DNA of 62,000 bases from Prorocentrum cordatum (taxonomy: Eukaryota > Sar > Dinophyceae > Prorocentrales > Prorocentraceae). Shown here piece after piece: positions 50,060 through 62,000 of the stretch. Each line of letters begins with the position of its first letter. Position 1 is the stretch's first letter. Under the pieces are notes generated by a model, which worked only from the letters and a program-made list of their open reading frames with translations, was not told the origin of the DNA and did not search any database. Made by a program: the position numbers and the translations under genes. Where the stretch lies: contig CAUYUJ010016162.1 in the NCBI GenBank assembly GCA_963575745.1, positions 139,666 through 201,665 on the forward strand. Reading direction: 5' to 3'.

Positions 50060-51090
50060 TCTCGCTTGCGCTTACAACACCGCCGTGGCAGACGTGGCAC
50101 TTCTTCGACACCACAGGGGGTGCGCTGGGGGTGGTTTCCCTGTCCGTTTGAGGCCGTGCCACTTTCTCGACACCACAGGGGGTGTGCTGGGAGTGGTCTC
50201 CCTATCCGTTTCGGGTTTGCAAAACGTGGCAGGCGTGGCATTCCCTGCCACGTCGCACCCGCGTCTCCTCCCTCACTCTTCCCTCTTCCCCTCCCTCGCC
50301 TCATCCTTCCTTCCTCTTCACCCACGCGCAACACATGCATGGCACATCCATGAAACACGCGTCAACTTACTGGGCACCCACAAGGGACACACACACGTCC
50401 AGATACAGCCGCACACGCATCATACACATGACGCGCATACCACACAACAGATGCGCGCAAGATTCGCAAGGCGTGGCAGGCGTGGCAGCTTCTCGACACC
50501 ATAGGGGGGTTCACCGTGGTCTCTATCCGTTTCAGGGTCGCACGGCGATAGAGGGTGCGCAGGGTGGTCCCTCCTATCCGTCTCAGGGTCGCAAGCCGTG
50601 GCAGACGTGGCCCGTTTTCTCGACACCATAGATGGTGCGCAGCGGGTGGTCCCTCACCGTGGTCTCTAGGTCGCAAGGCGTGGCAGGCGTGGCACATTCT
50701 CGACACCATAAGGGTGCGCAGGGGGTGGTCCCTCGCCGTGGTCTCGATCCGTTTCAGCGCCGCAAGGCGTGGCAGGCGTGGCACTTTCTCAACACCATAG
50801 GGGGTGCGCAGGGGGCGGTCCCTCAATCTCTATCCGTCTCAGGGTAGCAACGCGTGGCGGCGTAGCACTTTCTCGACACCACAGAGGGTGCGCAGGGGGC
50901 GGTCCCCTCACCGTGGTTTCTATCCGTCTCAGGGTCGCAAGGCGTGGCAGGCGTGGCCATTTTCTCGACACCATAGGGGGTGCGCACGGGGTGGTCCGTC
51001 CACCGTGGCCTCTATCCGTTTCAGGGTCGCAAGGCGTGGCAGGCGTGGCATTTTCTCGACGCCGTGGAGGGTGCGCAGGGGGTGGCCCAT
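50060..51090. repeat. Satellite, variable unit of about 80-125 bp
   Basis: Units share 'GGCGTGGCAGGCGTGGCA', 'TTCTCGACACCATAGGGGG', 'TGCGCAGGGGGTGGTCCCTC' and 'TATCCGTTTCAGGGTCGCAA'. About ten copies. Confidence 0.9.
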
Positions 51091-51555
51091 GAGGTAAGCC
51101 TTGTGCGGTACTGGCTCGTCGGCCACGTTTCGAAGATGTTTTGTTTGTCCAATCTCCCCCTACGGTGTCACGTGTTGTGTAGATTGTTGAGTTACGATGT
51201 CTAACAGATCCGGAGGGACCCAAGTTCGCGCATAGCATGAGTATTCCAGACGTCCCAGGCTCAGCGGTTGGATGTTTGTGCCTTTAGGTTGGCTTTCGCA
51301 TGCGGAAACCCATGTGTCGGCAATGGCTTCGCCTCCTTCATCCCCTTACCCTCCTGAGTTCTACGCTTTTGTCCGTTAGCATTGAAAGGCCAGTTCGCAT
51401 GCGAAGACCAGTTCCAGTAATCATAGCGCTGTTGCAGCATCTACAAGCCGAAGTTAAACATTCGGGATGGCTTCCAAGGGCGATTGCGCGTCCTCCCAGC
51501 ACGGGAGGGCATGATGCAGGTACAAAGTGATAGCATGGCTTCCGCAGTTCCGAAG

Positions 51556-51594
<39 letters not shown>

Positions 51595-51729
51595 AGAACA
51601 AAAAAAAATGCGTGTTGCATGTTTCTTTCCGCAGGTATCGCACCTCTTCTGATCCTTCACCCCTTCTGCCTTCTCTCCCACCTTCTCTACACGCCCAGTT
51701 GAGGTAAGGGCATCTCTGAGCTACATTCC
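51091..51729. other. No gene recognised; (TA)n at 51560-51590
   Basis: AT-richer spacer with a TATATA run. No product is recognised. Confidence 0.5.
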
Positions 51730-52545
51730 TTGAGTGTTGAAGATGTGCTTAATCCTGAGGATGTCTTCAGCGAAACGGGTCAGACCACTTCGCTCGTGGC
51801 ATTCAGGAGGGCAATGTTGTGATTGGATGTCTCCTGGGAAACGGGCTGGACCACCTTTGACATTGGCAAGACCACGTCGCGTGCGGCTTCTGGGAGCCCA
51901 GAGGTGTGAGGATGGCCCACGCGATAGTAATCAGACCACCTCAGGCCACGGCACCTGCGAGCCCAGAGTTGCGAGAGAAAGTCTCAGGGGACATGGGCGG
52001 AGCCACTTCCGGTCAGGGCATCTCTGAGCCCAGACTTGCGAGTATGTCTCAGACGAAATTTACTCGACCACCTCAGTCAGGGGCATCTCGGAGCTTGGAG
52101 TTGGGAGATTGTTGCAGGCGACATTGGCCAGACCACCTCAGGCCACAGCAGCATCGGCGAGCCGAAAGTTGCGATGATGTCTCAGGCGAAGTTGGCCAGA
52201 CCATTTCAGTCAGTGCACAGTCGAGCTCACATTTGCAAAGGATGGTTCAGACGAAACTGGCTCGAATACTTTCATGTCAGGCATGCTAGAGTCCTGAGTT
52301 GCGAGCTTTGGAAAGTATTCCGGCGCTCGGAAACTGTTTCGGTGTTCCCGTATTCTGGCGCTCGGGAAATAATTTCGTCGTTCCGGCAGGTCTCGCACGT
52401 TCCGGAAATAGGCTTCGCCCGTTTCGGAAACAGGTTCTGCCGTTCTGGAAGTTAGCTTCAGCCGTTTCGCAGGAGGCGAACATTTCAGGGACAAGGCTCA
52501 CCGGTTCCAAAACATAGGCGTCGTATTTTCGGGACATGCCAGCGT
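51730..52545. repeat. Two tandem repeats: about 75-bp unit, then about 26-bp unit
   Basis: Up to about 52300 the units carry 'CCAGACCACCTCAGGCCAC' and 'TTGCGA-GATGTCTCAGGCGA'. From 52310 to 52540 shorter words such as TTTCGGAAACAGGTTCTGCCG repeat loosely. Confidence 0.75.
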
Positions 52546-53070
52546 CCAACAATGTGTAGAACGGGTTTTGAGTCTCAGTTGTTTTTGTTTTCATCCGCAC
52601 CGTTGCCAGACGGTGCAAGTTTGGATATACGAGATTAGCGCAAAAATGCCGATCTCATTATTTTGAACGCATAATTTGGTCGGTCCGTTTCGAAAGGCAG
52701 GCTAAACATGAACAGTTGCTTTCTAGACCGCGGGCGCCTAGCAGCGCAGATAAAAAAATGCTAACGGAGTTCCCCACATATAGATGTTACGGGGTTAGCG
52801 TGATCACGAGGGCATACAAGCAGTATCAAACATGAAAGCCAATCATGTGTAGATATGTTTATGGAAAGGCCGACGAAGGCGAGGAGGGGAAACTGCACGG
52901 AAGGATGATGGATGTGTAGGACGCGGTCCACAGAAGTCGAGCTGTGAACTGCCATCGTGTCTCATAAGAGGAAGTCCTTCCCTGGAGGTCGGACGGGCCT
53001 CCCGTGAGCCGTCCGCGGAGCTCAAATGGCTCAAGATAACCCCCAGGAGGGAAAGGCATTAGAAGCAATA
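52546..53070. other. No gene recognised
   Basis: AT-richer spacer. Short minus-strand frames only. Confidence 0.5.
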
Positions 53071-53074
53071 TGGT

Positions 53075-53999
53075 TATCACAGTGCTCAGGGTGTGCGAAT
53101 ACCCTGCTCGCTCAGGCGGGGCGTGGGAGAGGCGCGAAACCTGATAAATAACATGGTGTGCGAATACCCTGCTCGCTCAGGCGGGGCCTCCCTGGAGGGG
53201 TGGGAGGGGCACGAAACTTGATAAATAACATGGTGTGCGAATACCCTGCTCGCTCAGGCCAGGCCTTCCTGGAGGGGTGGGAGGGGCACGAAACCTGATA
53301 AAGAACATGGTGTGGGAATACCCTGCTCGCTCAGGCCGGGCCTCCCTGGAGGGGTGGGAGAGGCACGAAACCTGATAAATAACATGGTGTGCGAATACCC
53401 TGCTCGCTCAGGCGGGCTCCCTGGAGGGGTGGGAGGGGGACGAAACCTGAAATAACATGGTGTGCGAATACCCTGCTCGCTCAGGCGGGGCCTCCCTGGA
53501 GGGGTGGGAGGGGTACGAAACCTGATAAATAACATGGTGTGCGAATACCCTGCTCGCTCAGGCGGGGCCTCCCTGGAGGAGTGGGAGGGGCACGGAACCT
53601 GATAAAGAACATGGTGTGCGGATACCCTGCTCGCTCAGGCGGGGCCTCCCTGGAGGGGTGGGAGAGGCACGAAACCTGATAAATAACATGGTGTGCGAAT
53701 ACCCTGCTCGCTCAGACGGGGCCTCCCTGGAGGGGTGGGAGTGGCACGACACCTGATAAATAACATGGTGTGCGAATACCCTGCTCGCTCAGGCGGGGCC
53801 TCCCTGGAGGGGTGGGAGGGGTACGAAGCCTGATAAATAACATGGTGTGCGAATACCCTGCTCGCTCAGGCGGGGCCTCCCTGGACGGGTGGGAGGAGCA
53901 CGGAACCTGATAAATAATATGGTGTGCGGATACCCTGCTCGCTCAGGCGGGGCCTCCCTGGAGGGGTGGGAGAGGCACGAAACCTGATAAATAACATTG
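53075..53999. repeat. Satellite, 77-bp unit, about 12 copies
   Basis: The unit has 'GATAAATAACATGGTGTGCG', 'AATACCCTGCTCGCTCAGGC' and 'CCTCCCTGGAGGGGTGGGAG'. The last word contains the palindrome CCTCCCTGGAGG-like core, so each unit can form a small hairpin. Copies are more alike than those of the other satellites, suggesting recent spread. Confidence 0.95.
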
Positions 54000-54345
54000 T
54001 GTGATGGTATGGTCTGGTATGGTGGTATGGTGTGGATTGGTATTAGTTGGTGGTGTGCATGGTGTGGTAAGGATTGGTATGGTTGGTGTGACGTGGTATA
54101 GCATGTCATGGTATGGTATGGTATGATATGGCATTGTACTGTATGGTATGGCATGGTATGACATGGCATTGTATTGTATGGTATGGCATGGCATGGTATG
54201 ATACGGCGTTACATGGTATGGTATGGTAAGGTATGGTGTGGAGAGGCATGGTATGGTATGGGATGGTGGACGCATGGTATGGTATGGTAAGGTATGGTAT
54301 GGAGTGGCATGGTATTGGTATGGTATGATACGGTATGGGATGGTG
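54000..54345. repeat. (TATGG)n-type pentanucleotide repeat
   Basis: Degenerate TATGG / CATGG words for about 345 bases, followed by a short (GGA) run at 54357-54382. Confidence 0.95.
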
Positions 54346-56158
54346 GAGGAAGCGGGAGGAAGAGGAGGAGGAGGAGGAGGAGAGGATGTTCTGGGAAAAC
54401 AAGAACCCCACTCAGAATGTGGGGAAAAAATCGGACGCTGGTCAGCAAGCAGCGGGGCCCTCCGGGAGCGAGCTGAGGCACGAAGGCGAAGAGGGAACAC
54501 AGCGCGAGCGAGGAAGAGGGAGGAGCCCGCTCAGACCATGAAAGCCGGCGCGGGGCCGCCGCAGTAGATCCTGCACGCGAGCTGCGCACGGACAGCGGAG
54601 GCCGAAACCAGCTCCACGTGGAAGGCCTCTGAGAGTTACGCGGTGCCGAGACTGGGCGCTGGCGGTACGCCGCCAGCCAAAGCGACAGCCGGGAGACACG
54701 TAGAGCCTCTGTCCGAGCACCCACGCCTCTACATAATATCGTCTGATATAGCAAAGGTAGTTGCACAGTGAGATCAATATCTTCGGCATCAGCACGAGAA
54801 GGGGATCGACCTTAGGCCTCTCGAGGCTGTTTCTGAGAATGCTGGATCCATTGGTTTGATCCAGAGCTCTGTAGTTGTCCTCAACTTGGAGATGCCCCGA
54901 GAGAGCTCGATATAGCAAAAGTGGATGCAGAGTGATATGAGTTGTCCATCCATATTTCGAGTCGGAGACCGATATGAGGTCTCTCGAGGCTATAAAACAA
55001 TCCCCCCAGGATTCATAAAATATCAGCGGGCTGACCGCGCTGTAGCGATGTTCAAAGTTTAAGACGTTCTAAGTCATCATTTCGCTATTGCGAAAACGGT
55101 TCCTGAGTCCCGACAGTTGTTAGGTCACAGCTCGACTAGCAGACTACTCTCAGACCCTTCGAGGCTCTAGGCCAATGTTGTAGACGCTGCCGAGTCCATT
55201 GGTGTGACCGAGAGCATTGTGGTTGCTCTAAATCTTGAGAGTTCAAATTCACAGCAATAGCGGCTACAGGGTGTTAATACGCGTTCGGTCAAAGCTCGTG
55301 AAGGAAACCGATCTCAGGCCTCTCGAGGAAATAGACCAAAACTGCGGAGGCTGCTGAATCGATTGGCGTGGGTAAGAGCTCTGTAGCTGTTCTAATCCTC
55401 GAGATCAAACCGACCGCGCGCCAAAAAATACGTCACAGAGTGCGAACAGTTTTTCAGGCATTCTGGCCCCTCGAGGCTCCAGACTAATGCTTTCGAGGCT
55501 GCTGCATCGATTGGTGTGAGTATACGCTTTATAGTTGTTCGCAATATCGAGATCAAGCGCACGAACCAAATATGCGCCCAAAAATTTGTTCCAAGGCGGA
55601 GTGCACCATGTCAGCTTTCTTCCTCCCCGATCGACTTTAGAGCAGGATGACGAACAGGAATGCGACCGACGTTGCCCGGAAAAAGAATACGTCACCCAGA
55701 ACGAATGGTAGAACATATTCCAAATTATGTAGCAACTAGACAATGTCATGTATTTGTTAGTCGAGACTGTTCGAGCCAACTAGCCCAGAACTGGCCCCGT
55801 ATTACTCTTAGCTTCCGCTGCTTCGCTATCCGATTCACCGATGCTTTCGAGGCTGCTGAATCGATCGTTGCTACTCAGAGTTCGGCAGCTGTGCTAAATC
55901 TAGAGCTACCCACGAGCTTTTGCAGCCCAGCAACCGACTAGCGACGCAGTCCAAAGCACATGAATCGTTTGTGTGCAAGGACGCCGGAAAGCATGCCTGG
56001 GGAGCTTGCACGCGTGGCGAACATCTTGTGAGAGACGATTGCCAGGGCCCTCGGCAGCATGCCTGGAGAGCCTGCAAGTTTCGAAATGGGCGCTGGCGGT
56101 AACCCGCCCACCAAGTTACTGCGAAGGACACGTAGAACGCCCGTCGAGCACAGACGCC

Positions 56159-56362
56159 TTTAGTCGGCGGCGAGCGAGGGGGAGAGTGAGAAGGAGAAGG
56201 CCTATTCAGTGGCGGCCAGCCTTCTCAGAAGCCGCCGCGCCTTCTGAGAGGGTTTCTTTCTTTTCGCGGAAGGCCTAGACCATTTGTCAGAGGGCCATGG
56301 GAATTTGGATCTTTCTGAGAAGGCCCGCGCCTTCTGATTTCACCCCATCGCTCGCCGCCTGC
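56159..56362. mobile_element. MITE-like insertion in a satellite unit, with an empty-site copy in the window
   Basis: The ends are inverted copies: GGCGGCGAGCGAGGGG on the left, CCCCATCGCTCGCCGCC on the right, with inverted CCTTCTCAGAA words inside. The flanks 'GAGCACAGACGCCT' and 'CTACATAAG' are contiguous in the related unit at 54715-54735 ('GAGCACCCACGCCT' then 'CTACATAAT'), which lacks the insert. This shows directly that the 200-bp segment was inserted. Confidence 0.8.
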
Positions 56363-56860
56363 CTACATAAGAACGCCTAGTTTAGCAAAAGCGGCTGCAG
56401 TGTGAGATGAGCCTTTTTGGCGTTCAGCGCGAGTAGGAAATCTATTTGAATGTCAGCTTGCGATTAACAAGTGACTGGAACCCCATCCCACCCCTTTTGG
56501 GCTGATGAATAGACCCCGCGGGGCGCGAAAACTTCGATTCAATCACGCGCTCCAGTGGGTTTTCGCGCACCCCTTTACAGGACAACCTCAAAACGATTGC
56601 CTTTCGCATAGGAGTTGTTATATGGGGTCGTACACATCCGAGGCGAATGTTTGTCTTACCTCTCAAGCGTCGTTGTCGTCGTCGTATTATTATGTTTCTT
56701 CGTCCTTGTCGTCTTCGTCTTCGTCGTCGCCCTCGTCTCCGTCGTCGTCGATGACAGCGGGCCTGCGCAGCACCCCCCCCCCCCCCTCCACATAGGGCAT
56801 CCGTAGTGCGTCGTCGTCGTTGCCGTCTGCCGCCCGCCGTCCGTCGTCCTCGTCCTCGCC

Positions 56861-56898
<38 letters not shown>

Positions 56899-57235
56899 GT
56901 CGTCGTCGTCGACGACTGCAGAGACCACGACAGCGGCGGGGGGGAGGACTGCCCGCCCTGCGCGATTCGACAAAACAGAGCACGGAAAGTGCGGGGGCGA
57001 ACGCCGACTGCATTTCTTGTTCACTTCAAGCAGGCGTCGCCCTGGCTCACGGCCCCTGCCTCTGCCGCCTTCGCCTCCCGCCCCCCCCCCCCCCCTCTTC
57101 CAGTCTGCACTGTCCGTCGCCTTCTCGTTGGCGGCTGGGCGTCGGCGCTAATCACTGGCGCCGCCGCGTTGATTTTCATTCTGGCGGACGCCATCCCACA
57201 AGTCGCCGAGCAGCGCAACTAGTTGTTTAAACACG
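56363..57235. other. Spacer with (GTC)n tracts at 56665-56755 and 56805-56925
   Basis: Contains a foldable inverted repeat at 56519-56575 (GGGGCGCGAAAAC and GTTTTCGCGCACCCC). Open frames here reflect the GTC triplets. Confidence 0.6.
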
Positions 57236-58020
57236 AGCCCCCAACGGATTTGTTAATCACAAGCTGCCACTATGCTCCTCGAGGCTGCTTCTGAAGCTAC
57301 TGCGTCCATTGTTTTGATACACAGCTCTGTAGCTGCTCTCAGCCGCATTACTTCTTGGCAGAATTCGATATAGCAAAAGCAGATGCACAGTGATCTTAAG
57401 TTGTCAGTCATAGTTCGAGAAGGAAATTGGTTTGAGGTCTTTCGCGGCTACACAACAACGCTCCCGACGATTAGAATAGATGCGGGAGCTGATCGCGACG
57501 CAGCAGTTTGAAATCTCGAGAGTTTCTACAGTAGTGCTCTGCTATAGCAGAGTAGCTGCAGATTGCGAATAGCGTTTGGGTTATATCTCGAATAGAAGAC
57601 TGATCTCAGGCCTCGCGAGGCTCTAGACCAATGCTCTCGAGGCTGCCGAGCCCATGGGTGCGAGAGAAGCCGCTGAGCTGCTCTAAGTTTTAATATTTCA
57701 AACAAACAACAGTACTGGTTTCACATTACGAGTTGTGTTCGGCGCATGGCGCGAGTAGACACCTGATCTCAGGCCTTTCATGGGCTTTGGGTTCATGCGT
57801 TCGAGGCTGCCGAATCCATTGGAGTGACGAGAGCACTGCAGCTGCTTTGAATTTTGAGATTGCCTACAGGCGGTCTCGGAGTGCGAGTTGTATTACAGCC
57901 ATAACTCAGGTAGAAGACCATTATGAGGCCTTTGGTGTCTCTAGAACCAGGTTTTCGCGGCTGCTAATGGGATCGATGGGATTAAAGGCTTCGCAGCTGC
58001 TTTAAATCTCGAGATCACTA

Positions 58021-58090
58021 CCGCAAACCGCAAACGCGGGAGAAAAAAGAAGAAGAAGAGAGAAAAAAAAAAAAAAAAAAAAAAAAACTT
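58021..58090. repeat. A-rich tract ending in poly-A
   Basis: AAG/GAA words followed by about 27 A residues. It could be a retroposed poly(A) tail, but no element end is identifiable upstream. Confidence 0.8.
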
Positions 58091-60390
58091 TCAGGGCGAG
58101 TTGCCGCCACATTAGCTTTCCCCCTTCCAAATGGCTCCGATCGTCTCGGTATCAAGATGGCGAGCAGGAACAAGATCGATGTTGTCAAGAGTTTAAAAAA
58201 AGCACGGTCCAACATCTTCCAAAGTATTTTTCAACTAGGCATATGTCATCGATGTGTCCGTCGAATTTTTTCGGGGCGACTAGCCCAGAAGTGCCCCTGC
58301 AATACTCCCAGCTCCCTCTGCTTCGCTATCTGGAAAGCTTCACGAGTCCTGCGAAAGGCAACGAGCGAGACCAGACCGACAGCGGCTGTCCAGGCGAAGC
58401 GGCGCACATTCCAGGTCCTCGCCAAGCCTTCCGGTCAGGCATCCCCGCAGCGACATGCTCGAGATCGCAGTGTGTTCCGGGGAGCGTTGCCCGACTTGCC
58501 CTCAATACGCGCGCAGACTTTCCGCAGCCCCCCCGAGGTTCATTCGAAGCTTCTTTTTCAGAAGCTTGCAAGTTGCCCGGACATGCCTCCCGGCGCCTTG
58601 GCGAACGTCCCCCACGGGCAGTTCAAGGCTTGCAAGCAGCCTGGGCATGCTTTCCAGCGCCCCCGCAGGCGTTTACCTTGTAAAGCTAGCTCTTCGGCAT
58701 CGATGAGCTAGAGGAATCCCGGCGCGGGGCGCAGCTAGTTTGCCCAGCCGGACCGGACGGACAATGCGGCAACCTGGGGTCGGCTTTGGGGAAATTTTGA
58801 GGGATTCGACAATTCGTTTTGAGAAGCAGTATTTCTTTCACGTGCAGTGGGTTCAGCCGCGTCTGCCTGTCGAATTCTCAGGTCCGTAGCGGCAATATTA
58901 TTGTCAAGAGACGTGGAGGAACCGACTTTGCATAAGAACCAGAAAATGTATTTTGCGAGTTTTCGCGCTGAGTTCCAAGGAGGATTCCTTCCGACATCAG
59001 CACTTATTCGCATGAAGAGAGCTCTACGAGGGTCCCGGCGGTAACCTGGTTGACGGTTGACCGCCGGCTCCCGACCCAGAAGCGTTCCACGTGGTTTTTG
59101 GATTACGTCGCTATCCGGGTCTTGGATCGCGCAAGTCGAACCTCGCAAGCCCCCCCCATGGCATGTGCTCCAACGAACTGGCGAGCCTCTCCCAGAGGCA
59201 CCGCCAAGCTTGCAAGCTCCCGGGGCATGCTTCCCAGCGTCCGTGCAGGCGCCTTCCGAAAGCGCATTCCACGCTTTCGACTGCACGAGGGCGGGCAGTT
59301 GGACTTCCGCCAGCAATGGCAAGGTAAGTGCAGAGAGCTCCCTCGCACAGGCCGCGACGGCCATAAGCCATTGCTCAGCATCGGGCACGCTGGAGGTGCA
59401 CTTATCCAGGCAGGTGGTGCCTGCACGAGTCCTTCTGCAACTCTTTCCAAGTCCTTCCAAAGATTTCCGGCAGGCCTTCGCGCGCACTTCTGGCGCCCGG
59501 CCACCCGCCGTTTTCCTCAATAGGTCTCCCAGTCCTATCAGGGTTTCGACGCTGGCAGGCACGGCTGCGCCAGCCCCTCTCCAAGGCCTCCAGGGAGGGC
59601 ATCCCTGGGGCGGCTTGCTCGAGATCGCAGCGTGTGCCAAGCAGACTCCTCTGGTTTTCGTCAGTGGAAGCACTGACTCGTGGAGCTTCCCTCAGGGCTT
59701 TAGCGGCGAAGCTAGAAGAGCAATTCCCGGATGGCTCCTTGAAAGCTAATAGGCGTTTTCATACTGGCGCCGGCGGTGAACCGTCAACCTGGTCACCGCC
59801 GGGAACCTCGTAGAGCTCCTTGCACGCGTACGAGTGCTCAGAATCGAAGCAGAGAGCTAAAATGATGATGTTCTTAAAATTCTGATGTTTGCTATTTCTG
59901 CTGTTAATATGAGGTCGGTTTCCGGAAGTGAACCGATGGTAAAACTCCCTCGGGAGAGCTGAGCTGCTCTCAGAACAAAGTTGAGACACTAATGCTGGGA
60001 GTAAAAAACTGGTTTCTCAGAATGGATGGTCAAATATCTTTCAAATCTTCGCAAAACTGACCCAAAGTCACCACATTGTCCTTTCTGGCTGGGTCGACCA
60101 ACTACCTCCACCCCGCGCCGGAATTCCTCTAGCTCGTCGATAACGAAGAGCTCTACGAGGTATTAGAAGCCGGAGGCCGGTGGTGCCGCCCAGGAGCTCA
60201 GCCTTGCAGGTCCAGAAGTCCCGGAGCAGGTCGCCCGACCCGGCAGCACGTCCCAGAGAGCTCCCGGCTGGCCGTCTGGCTACGTCTCCGACTGCGCTGG
60301 CCCGGGAGCTCCCCGGCAGAGCTTCCAGGCAGCCCCGCCAGGGAGGTTCGCGGCCCCCCGGGCATAGTATTTCGTAGAGCTTCCCTTAGC
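58091..60390. other. Degenerate repeats, no gene recognised
   Basis: Blocks such as 'GCTCGAGATCGCAG-GTGT', 'GCTTGCAAGC' and 'GGGCATGCTT-CCAGCG' recur near 55980-56070, 58450-58660 and 59200-59640. This marks an older repeat unit of several hundred bases. The longest frames (59050-59749 plus, 59673-58735 minus) overlap each other on opposite strands and have no domain. Confidence 0.5.
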
Positions 60391-62000
60391 TAGTTGCTGG
60401 AAGCTTAAGAGTAATTCCACAGCACTGCGGAGGGCTAGTTGGCAAAAAAAATTCGACGGACCTTTCGGTGACTTTTGTTCGGTTGCACTTCGATTTCTCG
60501 AAACTCAACAATTCGTTTGAGCTCTAGTTTTTTCTCCGCCATCTTCGATCTTATTCCCGCTCGCCATCTTAATATCAGGTCGATCGGGTACTTATTACTG
60601 CCAAACAGCATGTGGGCGGGATCGGCTGTTCGGGTCATCTTGACAGATGCTGGCGGTTTCCTAAACTTAACTCGAGCTGTAGGACCGCTACAAAGCTGGT
60701 ATGCACACCTAATCGATCCAGAATAATCAGGCGCGTTCGCCCGAATCATCTAGAGGTCTGAACTCGGTCTGCTACCAGAGTTAGGTCCGCACAACTTTTT
60801 GCACGCCACCGATTTTGTCCGAGACGATGATGAGCTTCTTTACTTAACTCGAGCTGCAGATGAGCTAGAGAGCACTTTGGCACAGCAGTCGGAAGGAAAT
60901 CATCAGGCGCGCTAGTCTGAAGTGACTCGTAGAGCTTCCCCATGAGCGAAGCGGCGAAACTCTAGAGTAATTCCACAGCGTCGGCGGGCTAGTTGGCTCG
61001 GAACCGCGCGGCGGACCTTCTGCTTGGTCTGCCGCGAACCCGTTTTCTTCCGTGCACAGTTGCACTTTGAGACATGCCGAATGCAGCCGCGACGGCGCCA
61101 TTGCAAACGAATTGCTAAGTCTCCAGGGCGAGTCGGGAAACGGTTTGTGCGCGCGCCGCAGATGTAGTGCATCAGGGACGTGGAATGACGAAGCTCTAGA
61201 GTAATTCCACAGCGTCGGCGGGCTAGTTGGCTCGGAACCGCGCGGCAGACCTTTTGCTTGGTCTGCCGCGAACCCGTTCTCTTCCGTGCACAGTTGCATT
61301 TTGAGACATGCCGAATGCAGCCGCGACGGCGCCATTGCAAACGAATCGCTAAATCTCGAGGGCGAGTCCGGAAACGGTTTGCGCGCGCGTTGCAGGTGTA
61401 GTGTATCAGGGACGTGGAATGACTCGCAGAGCTTCCCCATGAGCGAAGCGGCGAAGCTCTAGAGTAATTCCACAGCGTCGGCGGGCTAGCTGGCTCGGAA
61501 CCGCGCGGCGGACCTTTTGCTTGGTCTGCCGCGAACCCGTTCTCTTCCGTGCACAGTTGCATTTTGAGACATGCCGATTGCAGCTGCGACGGCGCCATTG
61601 CAAACGAATTGCTAAATCTCGGGCGAGTCCGGAAACGGTTTGTTCGCGCCGCAGGTGTAGCGCATCAGGGACGTGGAATGACTCGTAGAGTTTCCCCATG
61701 AGCGAAGCGGCGAAGCTCTAAAGTAATTCCACAGCGTCGGCGGGCTAGTTGGCTCGGAACCGCGCGGCGGACCTTCTGCTTGGTCTGCCGCGAACCCGTT
61801 CTCTTCCGTGCACAGTTGCATTTTGAGGCGCCGAATGCAGCCGCGACGGCGCCATTGCAAACGAATCGCTAAATCTCGAGGGCGAGTCTGGACACGGCTT
61901 GTGCGCGCGCCGCAGGTGTAGTGCATCAGGGACGTGGAATGACTCGTACAGCTTCCCCATGAGCGAAGCGGCGAAGCTCTAGAGTAATTCCTCAGCGTCG
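60391..62000. repeat. Satellite, about 260-bp unit, running off the window end
   Basis: 'GTAATTCCACAGCGTCGGCG' occurs at 60966, 61202, 61463 and 61722, with a variant at 61984. Units also share 'GGCTCGGAACCGCGCGGC', 'TTGGTCTGCCGCGAACCCGT', 'TGCACAGTTGCATTTTGAGA' and 'GACGGCGCCATTGCAAACGA'. A diverged older unit starts near 60410. The minus-strand frames are by-products. Confidence 0.93.

Larger units (their letters stand above)
54640..58020. repeat. Old satellite, about 160-180-bp unit, interrupted
   Basis: Units share 'TAGCAAAAG-GGATGCA', 'GAGTTGT', 'CTCGAGTAGGAGACCGAT', 'CTCAGGCCTCTCGAGGCTCT' and 'GAGGCTGCTGAATCCATTGG', and run over 54740-55930 and 57240-58020. Divergence between units is high. 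The stretch 55930-57240 breaks the array. Confidence 0.7.

Noticed and set aside
58735-59749. Frames of 230-312 codons on opposite strands
   Set aside because: They overlap each other, have no recognised domain and lie in repeated DNA.

Overview
The window reads as nuclear DNA of a dinoflagellate. Supporting signs are: a decayed copy of the dinoflagellate spliced-leader sequence (2795-2816); a gene whose introns use GA, GT and GC donors and sit in phase 0 between short direct repeats; several non-LTR retroelements and one Ty1/copia element of the kinds common in dinoflagellate genomes; and very large amounts of (GGA/TCC)n, (GTC)n and C-rich simple repeat. There is no bacterial-style gene organisation, and nearly all long open frames here are by-products of GC-rich tandem repeats. 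The genus cannot be fixed from the sequence.

Layout. 1-7.4 kb: GC-rich dispersed and tandem repeats, including a region of about 750-bp units at 3.49-5.04 kb. 7.47-9.72 kb: a satellite of about 101 bp. 9.86-10.55 kb: a degenerate GGCCATYTTGG repeat. 10.96-15.2 kb: the one convincing host gene, a cyclin-L-like gene in at least four exons (plus strand). Its introns are filled with inverted-repeat elements and microsatellites. 15.95-20.34 kb: a decayed LINE (minus strand) with endonuclease, reverse transcriptase, zinc knuckle, RNase H and C-terminal domains, cut at its 5' side by a 1.1-kb (GGA)n tract. 21.7-35.35 kb: a second LINE (minus strand) that appears to be split by a 7.9-kb copia element on the plus strand (24.08-31.97 kb) and also broken by a satellite. 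35.5-38.8 kb: a terminal-inverted-repeat element, purine and pyrimidine tracts, the likely last exon of an unidentified gene with a poly(A) signal, and an L1-like RT remnant. 40.6-42.8 kb: a decayed element (minus strand) with C2H2-like fingers and a methyltransferase-like 'PCET' domain. 43.2-45.8 kb: inverted-repeat elements with target-site duplications, and more microsatellite. 46.8-62 kb: almost entirely tandem satellites with units of about 73, 270, 90, 75, 77, 170 and 260 bp.

How the parts relate. The cyclin gene is the functional anchor. Its four exons join in frame and in phase to give 234 residues that align along the cyclin L fold, and each of the three introns between them is flanked by a 6-7-bp direct repeat. 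A 154-194-bp inverted-repeat family occurs in introns 1 and 2 and again at 43.3 kb, each copy with its own short direct repeats. Together these make transposon-driven intron gain or growth the most interesting theme of the window. A second theme is that two unrelated retroelements here (the copia element and the C2H2 element) both carry a domain with a 'PC' motif followed by an 'EHP' motif, resembling the cytosine-methyltransferase fold.
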